From the NCBI GenBank assembly GCA_029582265.1, contig CM055817.1, positions 58,901,152-58,965,151 on the forward strand: 64,000 bases of DNA, read 5' to 3'. This document shows positions 22,864-35,610 of this stretch, piece by piece (the stretch's first letter is position 1; each line of letters opens with the position of its first letter). Position numbers and translations under genes: made by a program. The stretch is from Zoroaster sp. YZ-2022. Its lineage: Eukaryota; Echinodermata; Asteroidea; Forcipulatida; Zoroasteridae. Under the pieces are notes generated by a model, which was not told where the DNA came from, searched no databases, and saw nothing but the letters and a program-made list of their open reading frames with translations.

Positions 22864-23223
22864 CTTCATCATCCTCAGATTGTAAGATCATTCTCAATGA
22901 GGGCGCACTTCTGACATACACGGGGGATGAAAATGACATCGTAATGTTGTTCCCGCTGAAGTAGAAGGACGTTCCGTTTGGGGGTGTCGTGTCCAACGTG
23001 AATTCATCTATAAGAGTTGTCTCGTTACCATTACTACCAATCACCGACTCAAATGATAACTTCTGATGCGTTGATATACTGATATGGACAACAACTACGT
23101 GGATGAATGTGTCCAAGGGGCTTGTGACAAACCAACGGCATTCAAAGGCCCGATATGAAGGTATGTCGAGAGTGAAGGGAACTAGTTGGGTTATGTTGAT
23201 GTTGGTTTGACCACAAATGTCTC
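22864..23223 (-). CDS. Gene A exon: CUB domain
   Basis: A 360-nt exon with acceptor after TTTTACAG and donor GTAAC, phase 1 at both ends. It encodes an extracellular CUB-type beta-sandwich: CGQTNINITQL at the start, YRAFECRWFVTSP with the second Cys and aromatic residue, IHVVVVHISI as a central strand, SFESVIGSNGNET, then NGTSFYFSGNNITMSFSS and LRMILQ as late strands. Several N-glycosylation sequons (NIT, NGT, NET) fit a secreted location. The usual four-cysteine CUB pattern is reduced to two, as in many invertebrate CUBs. It joins exon 24095-24484 in phase. Confidence 0.82.
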
Positions 23224-23392
23224 CTGTAAAACAAGGCAATAATTATATTATAAAAATGCTGCAAACAACAGACGGTCATCAAAACTTGTAGGGCACGTAC
23301 ATGATATTTGCACGCGCGCGTGCCAGCAGTGTTTTGCGTCAGTGTTAAATCTCTCTTAATAGTAAATTATAAACTCACGGACAGCACGGCAA

Positions 23393-23940
23393 GAGTGCAT
23401 CTTTAAAATAATAAATTTAATAAATTTTAAGACATTGTACAGTATCCGATTACACAATAACCTTGATGTGAATTTCGTGACGGTACCAAACATCCTACTA
23501 AATTATTCCGTCTTACATGTTGTATGTATTGAGAAATTACATTTTTCACAAGGAATGACAAAATTGTATGAGCTAAAATATCCACAAGTTTGTTTCTGTA
23601 CATCTATCTTGATTCTTATTAAGTATTGATGGATTGACAGACATTTGTACCAATGTTTTATACTTCATTTAATATTCATAAATGCCCAACACATTTAAAA
23701 AAATCTGATTAGACAAAACGTTATCACGTTGGGGTGTATTAACGGATGGCAAATACACGCCTTATCAAAATTAGAGCAGCGCGTATATGCCAGCTGTTCG
23801 CCAGCTGTTTTGTGACACGAGCGATGCGGATTTGAAGCAATCAGAGTGCAAACGAAGATTGTTACGCATCACGAATTTGCCTATTTCTATTTGGCTTTAT
23901 TCAACAAAAATTACACATTTTTTTACATTTTGAAAACGAA
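23393..23940. other. Gene A intron sequence without other features
   Basis: The 871-nt intron between the two CUB exons holds no ORF I recognise. It is AT-rich apart from short GC stretches near 23310 and 23780. Confidence 0.5.
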
Positions 23941-23949
23941 ATCGATAGT

Positions 23950-24092
23950 CATTTATGAATGGGAATAAAAGTTTGACGATTGGTCTTTACCGCATGTTAA
24001 TGACCGGTTTTGGGTGTGCACGCACACTCAAAACCGGTCATTAACCTGAGATAAAGACCGCGTGACAAACTTGTATTCCCTTATTAATACAT
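23950..24092. repeat. Foldback MITE next to a splice donor
   Basis: The arms centre on TTAATGACCGGTTTTG and CAAAACCGGTCATTAA, with outer complementarity through GGTCTTTA/TAAAGACC to GGGAATA/TATTCCC. It reaches to within a few bases of the GTATGT donor at 24094. Confidence 0.8.
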
Positions 24093-24094
24093 AC

Positions 24095-24484
24095 CCGAGC
24101 CTCCATCGGGGACTACAGTCAAATTACATGCCATGGAAAGTCCTTGAACATCACCGTAATAGCAATGATACAAGATGATCATTTGTAGTGTGTCATTGGG
24201 GGAAAGGATATCAGCTGGGAGCGGAGTGGAGACATAACCACCTAAATCTCTTGCGAAGTGGTCTGTAGTCAGCCATAACAAATAGTTAGATGGCTCAGTG
24301 ACGTTGTACTGACACAGTGCTCTGATCAACATCCCATATGACACTTTGACATTCCAGCAGTAGTATTTGCTGGGAGCAACGAGCCAGATTCCTTGGCTTT
24401 CGAGCGGTTCAAAAGTTGTCGTTGAAATAACAGCAGATGAGTTGGAGCCAGTTAGTGTTACATTGTAGCATATTTCTTGTATTC
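24095..24484 (-). CDS. Gene A exon: CUB-like domain
   Basis: A 390-nt exon between a CCATGCAG acceptor and a GTATGT donor, phase 1 at both ends. The product starts IQEICYNVTLTGSNSSAVIS, has YYCWNVKVSYGMLIRALCQY in the first half, then LWLTTDHF, and ends ILYHCYYGDVQGLSMACNLT. Alternating hydrophobic strands, about five cysteines and sequons (NVT, NSS, NDT, NLT) suggest an extracellular beta-sandwich related to CUB, though the identity is less certain than for the next exon. It joins the signal-peptide exon through a split Gly codon. Confidence 0.75.
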
Positions 24485-24540
24485 CTGCATGGAGAAAATA
24501 TGTTGTAAATGTATCCGTGTCCAGCTCGTTTTCGTTTGTG

Positions 24541-24650
24541 TCGACCCTTGCAGAGAATGTGACTCAGGAATCGACCCTTGATATTCAGTGGTGGAATCGA
24601 CACTTGATAATCGGTCAAGGAATCGACCCTTGGGACTACGTGATTGAATT
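24541..24650. repeat. Imperfect repeat of GAATCGACCCTTG, about 30-bp period
   Basis: Four spaced occurrences of TCGACCCTTG or TCGACACTTG lie in this stretch. It is upstream of the 24095-24484 exon acceptor, inside the first intron. Confidence 0.65.
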
Positions 24651-24711
24651 TACTTTTGTGATGTGCCTTTAGACTCGCACAAAATGCTCAATCCAATATT
24701 TACCATGTTGG

Positions 24712-24790
24712 ATCCAGGGAGGTCCTAGATCCAGGGAGGTCCTAGATCCAGGGAGGTCCTAGATCCAGGGAGGTCCTAGATCCAGGGAGG
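24712..24790. repeat. 17-bp tandem repeat, about five copies
   Basis: The unit GATCCAGGGAGGTCCTA is repeated nearly exactly, and the last copy diverges after GGAGGT. Confidence 0.95.
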
Positions 24791-25035
24791 TTGCGGATGA
24801 TGTATATACTTCCCTTCTCCCTTTAGCCCTTCCCTCTTTACCCAATTAGCCTCCTTCATATTAACGCCCTTACCATTCCCCGAGGCCCGTAGCCAGGCTC
24901 AAGGTTCAAGGTTCAATGTTCATTTATTTTCACAGTATTAGAACTTATCAATAACATTATTAATTACAGAAATATTACACGTTTAGACACAACGGAAGTA
25001 ATGGAATTAAAGGAAGTAAAAAAAGAGCACAAGAT

Positions 25036-25430
25036 ATGGTGATACTGCATAAGAAGAAGCAGAGCTTGTAAACATGGGCTCATTAGCATACATGTCCCCC
25101 CCCCCCCCTCACTGTGACTGTGGTACACAGGGACGTGCTCCTCCACACTGCTGGTACCCACTAATCAGTATAATAGAGATAATCTCTACTCATACTGCAT
25201 AAGAAGAAGCAGAGCTTGTAAACATGGGCTGCTTAGCATACATGTCCCCACCACCTCCCCCTCACTGTGACTGTGGCACATATAGGGACGTGCCCCTCCA
25301 CACTGCTGGTACCCACTAATCAGTATAATAGAGATAATCTCTACTGATACTGCATAGGAAGAAGCAGAGCTTGTAAACATTGCCTCCTTAGCAGCGGGTT
25401 CTACGATATATAGGATTCTAGCCAGCCAAT
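25036..25430. repeat. About 150-bp tandem duplication, 2.5 copies
   Basis: The unit from CATACTGCATAAGAAGAAGC through AATAGAGATAATCTCTACT occurs at about 25040 and 25190. A third partial copy starts near 25345 and runs into a tRNA-derived SINE. The same unit start appears at 19240-19320. A poly-C run varies between copies. Confidence 0.8.
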
Positions 25431-25545
25431 TGTCATCGGGCAAGCTTGGGCAAGCTAGGCAGGAGGTTGTAGGTTCGAATCCCACCTGAGTCGCCTGTGA
25501 AGTTTTTTTTCCACAGACTCGGAATGCACTGAGTAAGCAGTGCTA
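25405..25545 (+). mobile_element. tRNA-derived SINE copy
   Basis: GGTTCGAATCCCACCTGAG (B-box) and CGCCTGTGAAGTTTTTTTTC match the family at 19341-19440. The A-box part is damaged. Confidence 0.6.
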
Positions 25546-28360
25546 CACACGTTGGCGTTGGGCAAAATTCTATTTATTCTGTTTATCAATTGACGTATTG
25601 GTTTCCCTTGGTAACTGGCTCACTTTGATTGAATCATATGATTTACAGCAACAGTTGAATGGATTATTTCGTTACTGAAAGTCATCAAGCACGACTAGTA
25701 CTCCAGGAAGCTCATTACTGAAGTTAATTAATTATTTGTACTGCTGGTGATGTGACAACCATTATGGCTATAATAATAAGGGAACTGTGTATGATGTAGA
25801 CGGATTCAGATTGCTGTATATTGTGTAAGGCTTAATGAAGCTGAGAAGATTGACAAGGGGCCAAATTAATATTATTCAGTTCAACGGCAGCGAAATGATT
25901 TTGAAAGTGTGGGGGATCCAAACCAGCGAACCAGCGAGCCGTTTTTTTGGAGCTAGCTTCGGCCGGTACATCTTGTCCATTGCTTGGCGTGTCATAGTTT
26001 GTTGACCGCGCGGCGCGTATGCCATACATCATGTCATTATGGTTAATGTATATTATAATATGTACGCACAGTCAATACAGCATCCTTTTAATGTTTTCAA
26101 TAGTTACTGCGCGCGCGCCCTCTATACGCTGTTCATCGTCACTATACCAGCTGGCAATCACCATTCTTCTATTAACCTTCATTTAATTCTTGTTGAGGTT
26201 TCATTTACCAACGTTAACTGGTACCCGCTCTTACACTCTTTTATTTTCTATTTTCATGTAACCTTCTTCAACATTTGTATTACATTTACTATTAATACAA
26301 TTGTATCAATTTTGTTTCGCAACTCCTTTTTCATCAATATAAACATCAATTTTATTATTTTTTTGATCCCATGTCATATTTTTTATGTTATTCATAAATA
26401 AATCCCTACAACTTAAATAATATTGTATTTTATTATCATTTTCATTAAAAAAAAAATAGGCAAGAGGTAGTGGGTTCGAATCCCACCCGACTCACCTGTG
26501 AATTTTTTTTCACAGACACTAGTCAGTCTAACCGATTATTGTTCCAAGTTAGGGAGTTATAATGCTTTCAAATGATCATTGTTTTAGTCCTTTCTGCCGG
26601 AACCGCTTACGTTTGTATGACTTTTATGATTTTAGCTACATCTACATATTTGAAAAGATGATAGTGAAAATTACAAGTCTGTATGCCTTTGGATGGATTT
26701 TTAAAATAAATTTTAGGTACATTTATATATCATTAATGTTTGTGGCAAGTTACAAAAACAAGAGGTGTTTAGGAGTCATCTAGCTCAGTACCCTGGTCGG
26801 CTGGACGGCAGCGCAGCCTCACCGGCTGGCTGACGGCGTAATTTTTTTCCAAGACGAACAAGAGCAATTGCTATGAAATTCCCATTTTAAAAAAACTTGT
26901 TGTCTTGTAACAAACGGTTTGTTAAGACATTTTTTTCAAAAAATGCCCACGTTCGTCCTGGAAGAAAATTACGCTGGCCGACGTCATGACTATCATAGGC
27001 CTATTTGACTGGAAAACGGGGCTTGCAGGATTGTAACAGACAGCCTTTACAATTTTGTATGCCACATGCAAACCAAGCACATAGTATAAGGCCAAAATAG
27101 TCTCCAGTTTCTAGTCATCGGTCGGCTTCAAAAACGGTGCAGTGATGCGCTTTTTTTTCTGGGCAAACGTTCGTATCCCTATGTGGAAAAAGTCGTTTAA
27201 AACACAGCTCGGCAGAATTCCAATCGATCCAGCAATTTTGGCTGCAATTGGACATCATTTCATAGCAGAACAAAGGTTGATGAGCGGGTCTGAGGCGACG
27301 CGTGCGGAGACCAAAAACGAGGCTTTTTTGGCCTAATATCACCATTTAAAACTTGGACGAAACTGATTTCGAATATTTTGATCAATCCCCTCCCCTTTAA
27401 TGCTGCACGTCATTTATTTGTGTAACTTAGTCTGAGAAGAACCAGTATTAACACATGAATGATGAGGATACGTACTCGATGGTTTCCTGAATTGTATCCT
27501 CATTGGGAGAATAGGGTTTCAATTATGTCTGTAAAAGAGTATCAGGTTGATTATTAAGGTGTCTTGGTACTAGACCACTATTCTTATTCAGTGTCTAGTT
27601 CATTCCAGTTCTTGTATGTCTTTTACATTATGTTTAGCCTCTCTTGGATGCCCCCATAATGCAATACAAATTGGGTGTATTCAGGTTGGTGATCACGTGG
27701 GTGAACGGCGTGGTTTTCTGTGCATTTGAACATTTTGTGTGCATTTTGTATATCGTTCTCAATCAACTTGAAAAAGGGCTGAATGTATACATTTCTATAA
27801 ACATCAAAACTGTTACACATGGGAGAATGGCATGGCATTTGTGCATTGGTACATTTATTGTATACATTTGTATATCAAATTCCACCCAAATATTTGTATT
27901 GCAGAAGGGCTTACCATAGTGTTTTGTTGTATCGTTATGATTGATATTGTTTATCATTCAAGTGATATCTCTTTTATTGTAAGGTCTTCTGTTTATCAAT
28001 TGACGTAATGGTTGCCCTTGGTAACTGGCTCGCCTGTAGCATTTTGATTGTATCATATGATTTATATCACCAGTTGAATGGATTGTTTTATTACTGGCAT
28101 AGTCATCAAGCCAGACTAGCGTTACAAGAAGCTCCATTTACTGGAATTAAAAATTATTTACATTCTGTACTGGCAAGGGGCCAAATTAATAAATACTATT
28201 CTGTCCAACGGCGGCGGAATGATTTTGAAAGTGGGTGCCAAATCCAAGCCAGCGAGCCAGTGAGCGAAGCGAGGTCACTGCGTGGGGTCTCGGGCTCGCG
28301 TTTGCATTCAGGAAGCTCTGTGTAGTCATTTGTGAGCTATGAGCTAAACTTATAAAAATG
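25546..28360. other. First intron of gene A: repeats, no gene
   Basis: It contains a partial tRNA-derived SINE (26458-26530), two related dispersed repeats (about 25860-25960 and 28170-28270, sharing GGGGCCAAATTAAT and ATGATTTTGAAAGTG), and the repeat family copy at 27110-27340. An AT-rich frame at 26039-26401 is open for 120 codons but has no recognisable domain. Confidence 0.55.
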
Positions 28361-28369
28361 TAATTTTAT

Positions 28370-28960
28370 TGAGTCCATTTTGGAAAATGATCTCTTGATC
28401 TTAAACAAAAAATTAGCTTTTGTTTTTTTTAAGAAGGACCAGAATGTCTCCAAAATGAATATTGAATTGAGAGTGTTTTGGATAAAACATATTGTGAATA
28501 TTGGGGAATGGAGTCAGGTGCGAACACAGTATGAATACACATTATTGTGAACTGTTGAAAATCTATGCAGAAATAACTATGGCTAAATTGTAAAAAAAAA
28601 AAAAAAAAAAATCCTGTTAAATTGATACATTTTTTAATTGAAAAAAATTGGTAAATTTTTCTTTTGCGGGGAGAATTGAGTTCATTTTGGAAAATGATCT
28701 CTTGATCTTAAACACAAAATTAGCTGTTGTTTTTAAGAAGGACCAGCATGTCTCCAAAATGAATATTGAATAAATAGAGTGTTACATGAGCAGGAAAACA
28801 TTTGGAATCAGGTGCGAGCACAGTATGAATACACATTATTATGGACTGTTGAAAATCTATACAGAAATAACTATGGCTAAATTGTAAAATAAGCCTGTTA
28901 AATTGATTTGTAAATTTTCCTTTTCAGGGCAGAATTAAAGTGTACATTTTGAAGGGTGGT
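28370..28960. repeat. About 307-bp tandem duplication
   Basis: TTGGAAAATGATCTCTTGAT and ACACATTATT(G/A)T(G)GACTGTTG occur twice, offset by about 307 bases. The first copy includes a poly-A run of about 20 near 28592. Confidence 0.8.
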
Positions 28961-31365
28961 TCTAAATTTCAATGACCGCCCCTGAACGTTGGCGTGTCTT
29001 GACTGTCCCCCAGACCCACCTCAGATGTTGAGAAATTTCAAATCATTTTGGAATAGTGTTGGGAACATCATTGAACATTTTAGGAAATCTTGGGCCAGTT
29101 TTAGAAAATGTTTTATTTAGTTTTAGAGAATCATAACTCCACTGGTAAAAATACTCAATAATTCATGTAAATATTATTTTGATTCAAAAGTGGAGGCAAA
29201 TCAGGACTTTTTCTAAAGTGAGGGAAAGTGCCACCCTATCCCACCCTCCCCCACCCCGCTTCCGCCGCCGAAGGCTTGACAACGATGTCCGTCGAGGTAC
29301 CGGCCGATGGAAAGTCCTGTGTTTATTGCGATCACCTTGAACATCCTTTTTGCACTGTTGCCACATATTTGAAGCATGAAATATGTAGCCTATATAAACT
29401 AGGGCCAATATACGAAGAGTCTAGTTTTTAAATGTTGACAATTTTACCAGAGTTGGGCGATTTCAATTTTCGTCAGTCGTTAGGCTTTCAGTCGCGAAAA
29501 AAAACAGTTTTCGGTTTTACCGTGAATTTCATTTTTTTTTAAAGAACAAAAACAATTAAAAACCTTGTTACATCTGCTTTTTTACCCTAATTAGAGAGCA
29601 TAATGTGAATTTTATGCGCTCAAAAAATAATCTAAATTTCTCAAAAACAAATCACGAAACATAAACCCGTGCCCGCGCCGTCACTACTAGTACTAGTACA
29701 TTATGAGTCATCTAGCTCAGTACTCTGCCTGCCGGCAGGATGTAAGCGAGTCTCAATGACCGGCTGGACGGCAGCACAGCCTCACCGGCTGGCTGGCCGG
29801 CTGGCTGGTGTCATGACTATACCAATTATTTGACTCGAAAGCGGGGCTTGCAGGATCGTAACGGACAGCCTTTAGTTTCTCAGAGAACTTGTCCACGGAG
29901 TAATAAAATTATAGCATTCAGACGAATTCACTACTGCACCACTGAGCTTCCATAACGTGTAATAGTAAATCCAGTCGATTATTGTGCCATGTTACAAGTC
30001 TGTAAGTCTGTAAGTTTAATAAAAATAGCTTTTAGTAAGCTTTTCTGAACTTATTACTTGCTGCGGATGAGAACTTCGAACGGATAAAAAAATAAAGTGG
30101 AAATAATAAAATTAGCGCGGTCATGTTACAAGTGTGTACTTCATAGCATTTAGTAAGTTTAATAATAATAGCTAAGCTTTTTGGAACTGATCACTTGCCG
30201 CGGATGAGAGCCGTGAACAGATAAAAAATCGCGTTTATGTCATACCTCGAACTCAGGACATTCTGATTAACAGTCAGACGCACTCACAACTGGACCACCA
30301 AGCTTCATTAACGTGTACATATTATACAAAATGTGTGTGCCATGTTACAAGTCTGTACGTCATTCTGTTCTGGAATGCTTTCAAATGATCATTGTTTTAG
30401 TCCAATCTGCCGGAACCGTTTGCGTTTGTAGGACTTTAATGATTTTAGACACATCTAGGACAGATACGGTAACAGTGCAAAATTACAAGTCTGTATACCT
30501 TTCTATTTGTGGTTTTACATTTCCATTGTTTTAGCCCATTAAACCAAAACCGATGGATTTTTTTAATCAATTTTAGGTACATACACATATCATAATGAAT
30601 GTTTGTACCAAGTTACACGTCTGAACATCATTTCGTTAGGGAGTTATAAGGCTTTTTAATATTCATTGTTTTTATCAATTTTAAGGTTGTACCCAAACAC
30701 CTAATAAATAAAAACTGGAACAAAAACAAGAGGTGTTTGGGGTGTACCCAGCACCTAAACTTTTTTAAACCTCCACCCTTCTGTGCCCCTTCACATACCA
30801 TACTGTTCGTACTCACTGATCTCTACAGTATAATAGAGATCAGTGCTGGTACCCCCTAAGTTCCACCTGGCTACTGGAATAAGCACACCTCTTTGACGCA
30901 TCAAATTAGCCGTATAACCTGAACTCATGATTCAAAGGACAACATACACGACGTGCGCATCAAACGCGGTGAATTTCGTTACTCAACACTCGTATGATTA
31001 TGATTACCAATATGATTACCATACCACGTTAGATATTTTTATTTTATATCTTGATTAAAACAGTTTTGCCACATTTCCACATTACGGAGTTTAGTCTCAT
31101 CTAGCGGTTCCCAAGTTGCTTCTTGTTTCACTCGGAAAGGCACTTTTGGACATGTAACTTTGTTTAGATTAAGTAAAGACCGTTTTTCATGATCATGAGG
31201 AGCTCATATATATGACCTTCAAATCACCTGATCTGACTTTTACTTCCGGTCCAAACAGGAAGATCAAATTCAACACACGCTAACGCAAAATTTATATATT
31301 TTTGAATATGAAATTGATATTGTTATAACAAAAGATAATACACATTTGCAAAATATGATATTAAC
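28961..31365. other. Gene A intron: no gene seen
   Basis: There are GC-richer patches near 29.25 kb and repeated GGCTGGCTGGCCGGCTGG words near 29790 (also near 26.81 kb). A palindrome with arms CACTGATCTCTA and TAGAGATCAGTG lies at about 30813-30845. No exon in phase with gene A was found. Confidence 0.5.
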
Positions 31366-31369
31366 ATCA

Positions 31370-32355
31370 ACCTTTATTTATTTAGTTATTACATTTCTTT
31401 ACCCAGGGTGTGCCCAAACAGTTTAAAACTGGTTTTCATTGGGGCCCTGCATGTTATTAGTTAAAATTGGATATTTACACACACATACAAAATATTTAAA
31501 CAAATACAAGAATATTTACACAAATAGATCTATTTACGGTTAACTTTGCAACTCTCCAGTACAGAAGCTGATTTACGGGATGGGCGAAAAACCCGCGAAA
31601 AAACCCTTTTGGGGAAAAACAAGGGGAAATTCCCATCCGGCTCCAAAGTATTGTGGCAACCAAGTTTATAACTCCGCAGATCAGCGTAAATGGCAGAAAT
31701 ATTACTGATGGATGACTTTACGTAGCTCCGATTTAAATGTACCAAAGGAGTTCATGGTTCTTAATTGTTCAGGCAGATTATTCCATTTACTGGCACCACT
31801 CACAGCGAAACTCGTCGCGTAGCATTCTTTTTTGGCGAAAGGAACTTTTAGTGCCATTTGGGTCGTTTGTCGTGTTTTACGAGTCACTGTAAGTGGTGTG
31901 AAAAGATTTGTCATGTACAAAGGAGTTATCTTGTTAAGGCTTTTGAAAACAAGGATAGCCTTTTTGGACTTAACTCTTTCAGAAAAAGGAATCCAATTTA
32001 GTCTGGAAAACATATCAGCTGAGGGGGTGAGGGAGGTGCATTTAAGGATTATCCGTGCGGCTCTTTTTAGACATTTGTTGAGGATATTGTCGTGAGATAT
32101 GTACCTTCCTCCCCACACAGTACAACAATACTCTAAAGATGGCATAACTAAACTTACAAAGAGTGTGTGCAGGCTGCTTTGGGGAACGTAATCACGAATT
32201 CTGTTTAACACACCCAATTTAGACGAAACAGTCTTCCTTACGTATTCGACATGTGGACCCCAACTTAATGTTTCGTCAACAACTACACCCAAGCATTTAC
32301 AAGATTTCACTTTTTCAATAACCTCATCAGCAATGCACACGTTCAAGTCGACGTT
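31370..32355 (-). mobile_element. CR1/L2-group LINE, 3' fragment
   Basis: A minus-strand frame (31702-32346, 214 codons) encodes the C-terminal part of a LINE reverse transcriptase. KCLGVVVDETLSWGPHVEYV is motif E and the start of the thumb. LFVSLVMPSLEYCCTVWGG and LNKCLKRAARIIL follow, and ASKWNNLPEQLRTMNSFGTF is the conserved C-terminal tail. It is 5'-truncated inside the RT and ends in an AT-rich 3' UTR near 31370 (GTAATAACTAAATAAATAAA). The frame is nearly intact, so it is younger than the two LINEs on the left. Confidence 0.85.
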
Positions 32356-33500
32356 GGATACTTATGCATATTGTGCTCCAACATTTATATTAAATTGTCA
32401 AATTCATCCCACTCCCTTTTCTTTTTTGTTTGATTAATTAATATTAAAACTGGAATGTCAAAGCAAGCTGAACATTAAAAGATACTTCCGGCAATACGTG
32501 AGAGATTATGAAAAGATATGAGATATAAAAGGAGCAGAGAAAAACTGGGAAGAAAATATAAAATTGCCTTTACCAAAGTCCCCTATAAAAGAAAATATTC
32601 ATTAGAATTATAGGCAAGAATGTCAGTGTACATTATTCAACGGTTATGAACCTATATTTAACCTATATTTAAAAAATTGTACTCCCAGACTGATCCAAAA
32701 ATGTAATAAAAGACGGGTACGTATAGTTTTATGTGCGCTTTCTTTGTAAAAAATTGCATATTCTTGAAAAAATGAAACTGTCTGAAAATGTCTGATTTCC
32801 TGTTTTTATTATTGTGTGGATTTTTTGTTATACAAATAACAAGTTATTAGCTTTTAGCATAGTTTGCTAGTATTTTAACAATATTTTAATCGATTTAAAA
32901 TAATGAGCGAATAATTATCTTCGAAACCCCAACAGAAGAGGGCGCAAGTTTTTTACAAACTTATGCCAGTCTCGAAGAAGTATAGTAAGTGTTCAATGGA
33001 CTTTAAGATATTTTAATCGGTAGTAAAAACACTTTAAACGTTTTAAATGAGAGACATATACAATCGTTGGATTTTCAATCGTTATTAATGAAATGATAGA
33101 TACAATAATCAGGGATATATCATACTGATTGTAAACCAATCAGCGAAAGGACGTGTCGAGTTTCAGGATATTTACAAGGCAAGCTGCCTCGAGATTGCAT
33201 TGATTTAGTACAGCTAAATTTTCCTCTGTAATCTGTGATTCACATTCCTAATTAACTTGTGGATCATAGTTAAAGGTTATGTGCACCATCGGTAATTTCC
33301 CAAAATATATTTGGTGAAATATTAAAGGCAGTGGTGATTATAAGAATTTTTTTTACCATTTCCTTTTTAATCTAAAGGTTGATTTTTATATAATGAGGCA
33401 CTGGTACCAGTCGTTCCGAGTAAATATTCTTTCTAAACCACTGTCATCTTCGGGAATGTTTTATTTATTTATTTTTTATTTATTTATTTTTTTAAAATAT
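32356..33500. other. Gene A intron: AT-rich, no gene seen
   Basis: No ORF with a recognisable domain and no clear repeat was found. Confidence 0.5.
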
Positions 33501-33506
33501 GATCCT

Positions 33507-34026
33507 ATCACCCGATACTCCAAATTTGTGTCAGTAGATTACGTCTCAAAAGGATCAATTTCATCTTGCTATTAACAAGCACAGATTATAATCTGGTAGT
33601 CTGGATTACAATTGGTGTCGTTTTAAGCATGGAGGAAGGAAAATAGTCCTTCCTCCATGTTTTAAGTGAGTGGCACATGCATATTGCGTAGCATGCAGCA
33701 ATGGCACGCTTAATTCACACGGTAGTCGATCGTTTCATGAATAATCAAATTGTTTCTGTATACATCGTGTAGCAGTCGTAGCAACGTTCTAATTAGGCTA
33801 TAACTATTTTATGTTCTTCTTTAAATTAAATGTTAACGACGAAAATATTTAACGATTGCGATTATGCGATTATGCATGTGCCACCCAGATTATAACGACT
33901 GACTGACTTAACGACACCAATTGTAATCCAGACTACCAGATTATAATCTGTGCTTGTTAATAGCAAGATGAAATTGATCCTTTTTGAGACGTTATATACT
34001 GACACAAATTTGGAGTATCGGGTGAT
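33507..34026. mobile_element. Foldback MITE with about 115-bp inverted arms
   Basis: The left arm begins ATCACCCGATACTCCAAATT and the right arm ends AATTTGGAGTATCGGGTGAT. The arms stay complementary through TTATAATCTGGTAGTCTGG. A separate hairpin, arms CATGGAGGAAGGA and TCCTTCCTCCATG with a 6-bp loop, lies inside at 33628-33659. Confidence 0.88.
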
Positions 34027-35105
34027 CTTATATAATTACGTGGCCTTCGAAGGCGCCACGTAAATAAGCATAATAACGTGTATACAAACGTCACAAAACA
34101 TTATGTAACCGTTTCATTATGCATTCAAGAACAAGTCTTTGAACACTTCAACATCAAATAATTATAACAAATCGGCCTACGAACGGAAGTAGATCGATAC
34201 ACATGTCAAAATGATATTGTGGTTGCATTAATTAGGCCTTTTATTTGGGATACCAAGTACAATTTGCACATTATGATTTTTTAATTCAAATTTTGATACC
34301 ATTTTCCTTTCCTTTATGAAAATGGATACTTTATTTTCTACAAGGGGTATAGAGGGGTTGCGGGGTTGTAAACGTATCACCAATTTCTGTTTTCATTATT
34401 CTAGATCTTTTGGGAATGTTCCCATTCCCCTAAAATAAGGTAATAGATCAAATTATGCCTAATGTTTAATTCCACTTTTTTTAATGTAAAGTTTCTAGTT
34501 TCCAGTTTTTCAGCGTAAAGTTCCAGCGTTCATCGTTGGATTGGATTAGGCCCCGCTTTCAAAATCATTCTGCTGCCGTTGGACTGAATTAAATTTAGTC
34601 CCTTGCCAATCTTCTCAACATCATGAAGCCTTACAGAATTTATAGCAATCTGAATACGTGTGCATAATATAGTTTATTTAATTGCAGCAATAATGGTTTT
34701 CAGGTCAAACAGGAAACATAATTTGGGTGAATAGAATAAATTTTGCTCTTCCTAATCATTTCAGCTACATTAAGCCTTACACGATACCGGTATACAGCAT
34801 ACTGTAGACCTTAAACGTCTACATGAGATAGCCATAATGGTCTTCACATCACATAATGTAAATAATGCAGTACATAATGTAAATAATTCATTTTTAATTC
34901 CAGTAATGGCGCTTCTTGGAGCGCAATAGTCTTGCTTATTGATGACTTTGCTAGTAATAATAACAATCCATTCAACAGGTGATGTGAATTATTAATACAA
35001 TCAAATTGCTATAAAGCGAACCAGTTACTAAGGACAAGTTGATAAACAAAACCTGACAAGAGATATCAATATTTTTTCTGGCAAAGGCCTGGTAGTGTGT
35101 TTGGA
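34027..35105. other. Gene A intron: no gene seen
   Basis: A reverse copy of the dispersed GGGGCCAAATTAAT family lies near 34545-34620. Nothing else is recognisable. Confidence 0.5.
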
Positions 35106-35109
35106 TAAG

Positions 35110-35610
35110 TATTGTGGCCCTGGAGGGACACACAAGACCTAAATATTGACGTCAAATTTCATGGAAAATTGCACGACTTTTTGACGTCAAATTTCATGTC
35201 TGCGACCGAGCTTTTCCCCCAAAGTCGCGAAATTTGACGTGAAATTTTATGTCTGCGACTTAACCCCAATGGCCCTGAAAGGACACCAAAGACTTATTCA
35301 TGGAAGATTTATCGACTTTCCCCCGGTCGCAAAATTTGACGTCAAATTTCATGTCTGCGACTTTTCTTCTGTCGCGAAAAATATTTACGGCAAATTTCGC
35401 GACCGGGGAAAAGTCGCAGACCGTGAAATTTGACGTCAATATTTCAGTCTTTGGTGTCCCTTATGGGCCATGGGGTGAAGTCGCAGAAATGAAATTTGAC
35501 GTCAAATTTCGCGACCAGGGGAAAGTCGCAAACATAAAACTTGACGTCAAATTTCCATGAAACTTGACGTCAATATTTAAGTCTTGTTTGTCCCTACAGG
35601 GCCACCATAG
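35110..35610. mobile_element. Foldback element with repeated TGACGTCA palindromes
   Basis: About 55-bp inverted ends (TATTGTGGCCCTGGAGGGAC on the left, GTCCCTACAGGGCCACCATA on the right) enclose several copies of AATTTGACGTCAAATT-like palindromes and TCATGTCTGCGAC words. The perfect CRE-type octamer TGACGTCA occurs at seven or more positions. No ORF of interest. Confidence 0.85.

Noticed and set aside
26039..26401. 120-residue AT-rich ORF with hydrophobic stretches
   Set aside because: The composition simply reflects AT-rich DNA; no signal peptide logic, homology or splice support.
27115..27345. Possible THAP-type zinc finger ORF in the dispersed repeat
   Set aside because: The C2CH spacing does not fit and the frame is not kept in the other copies.
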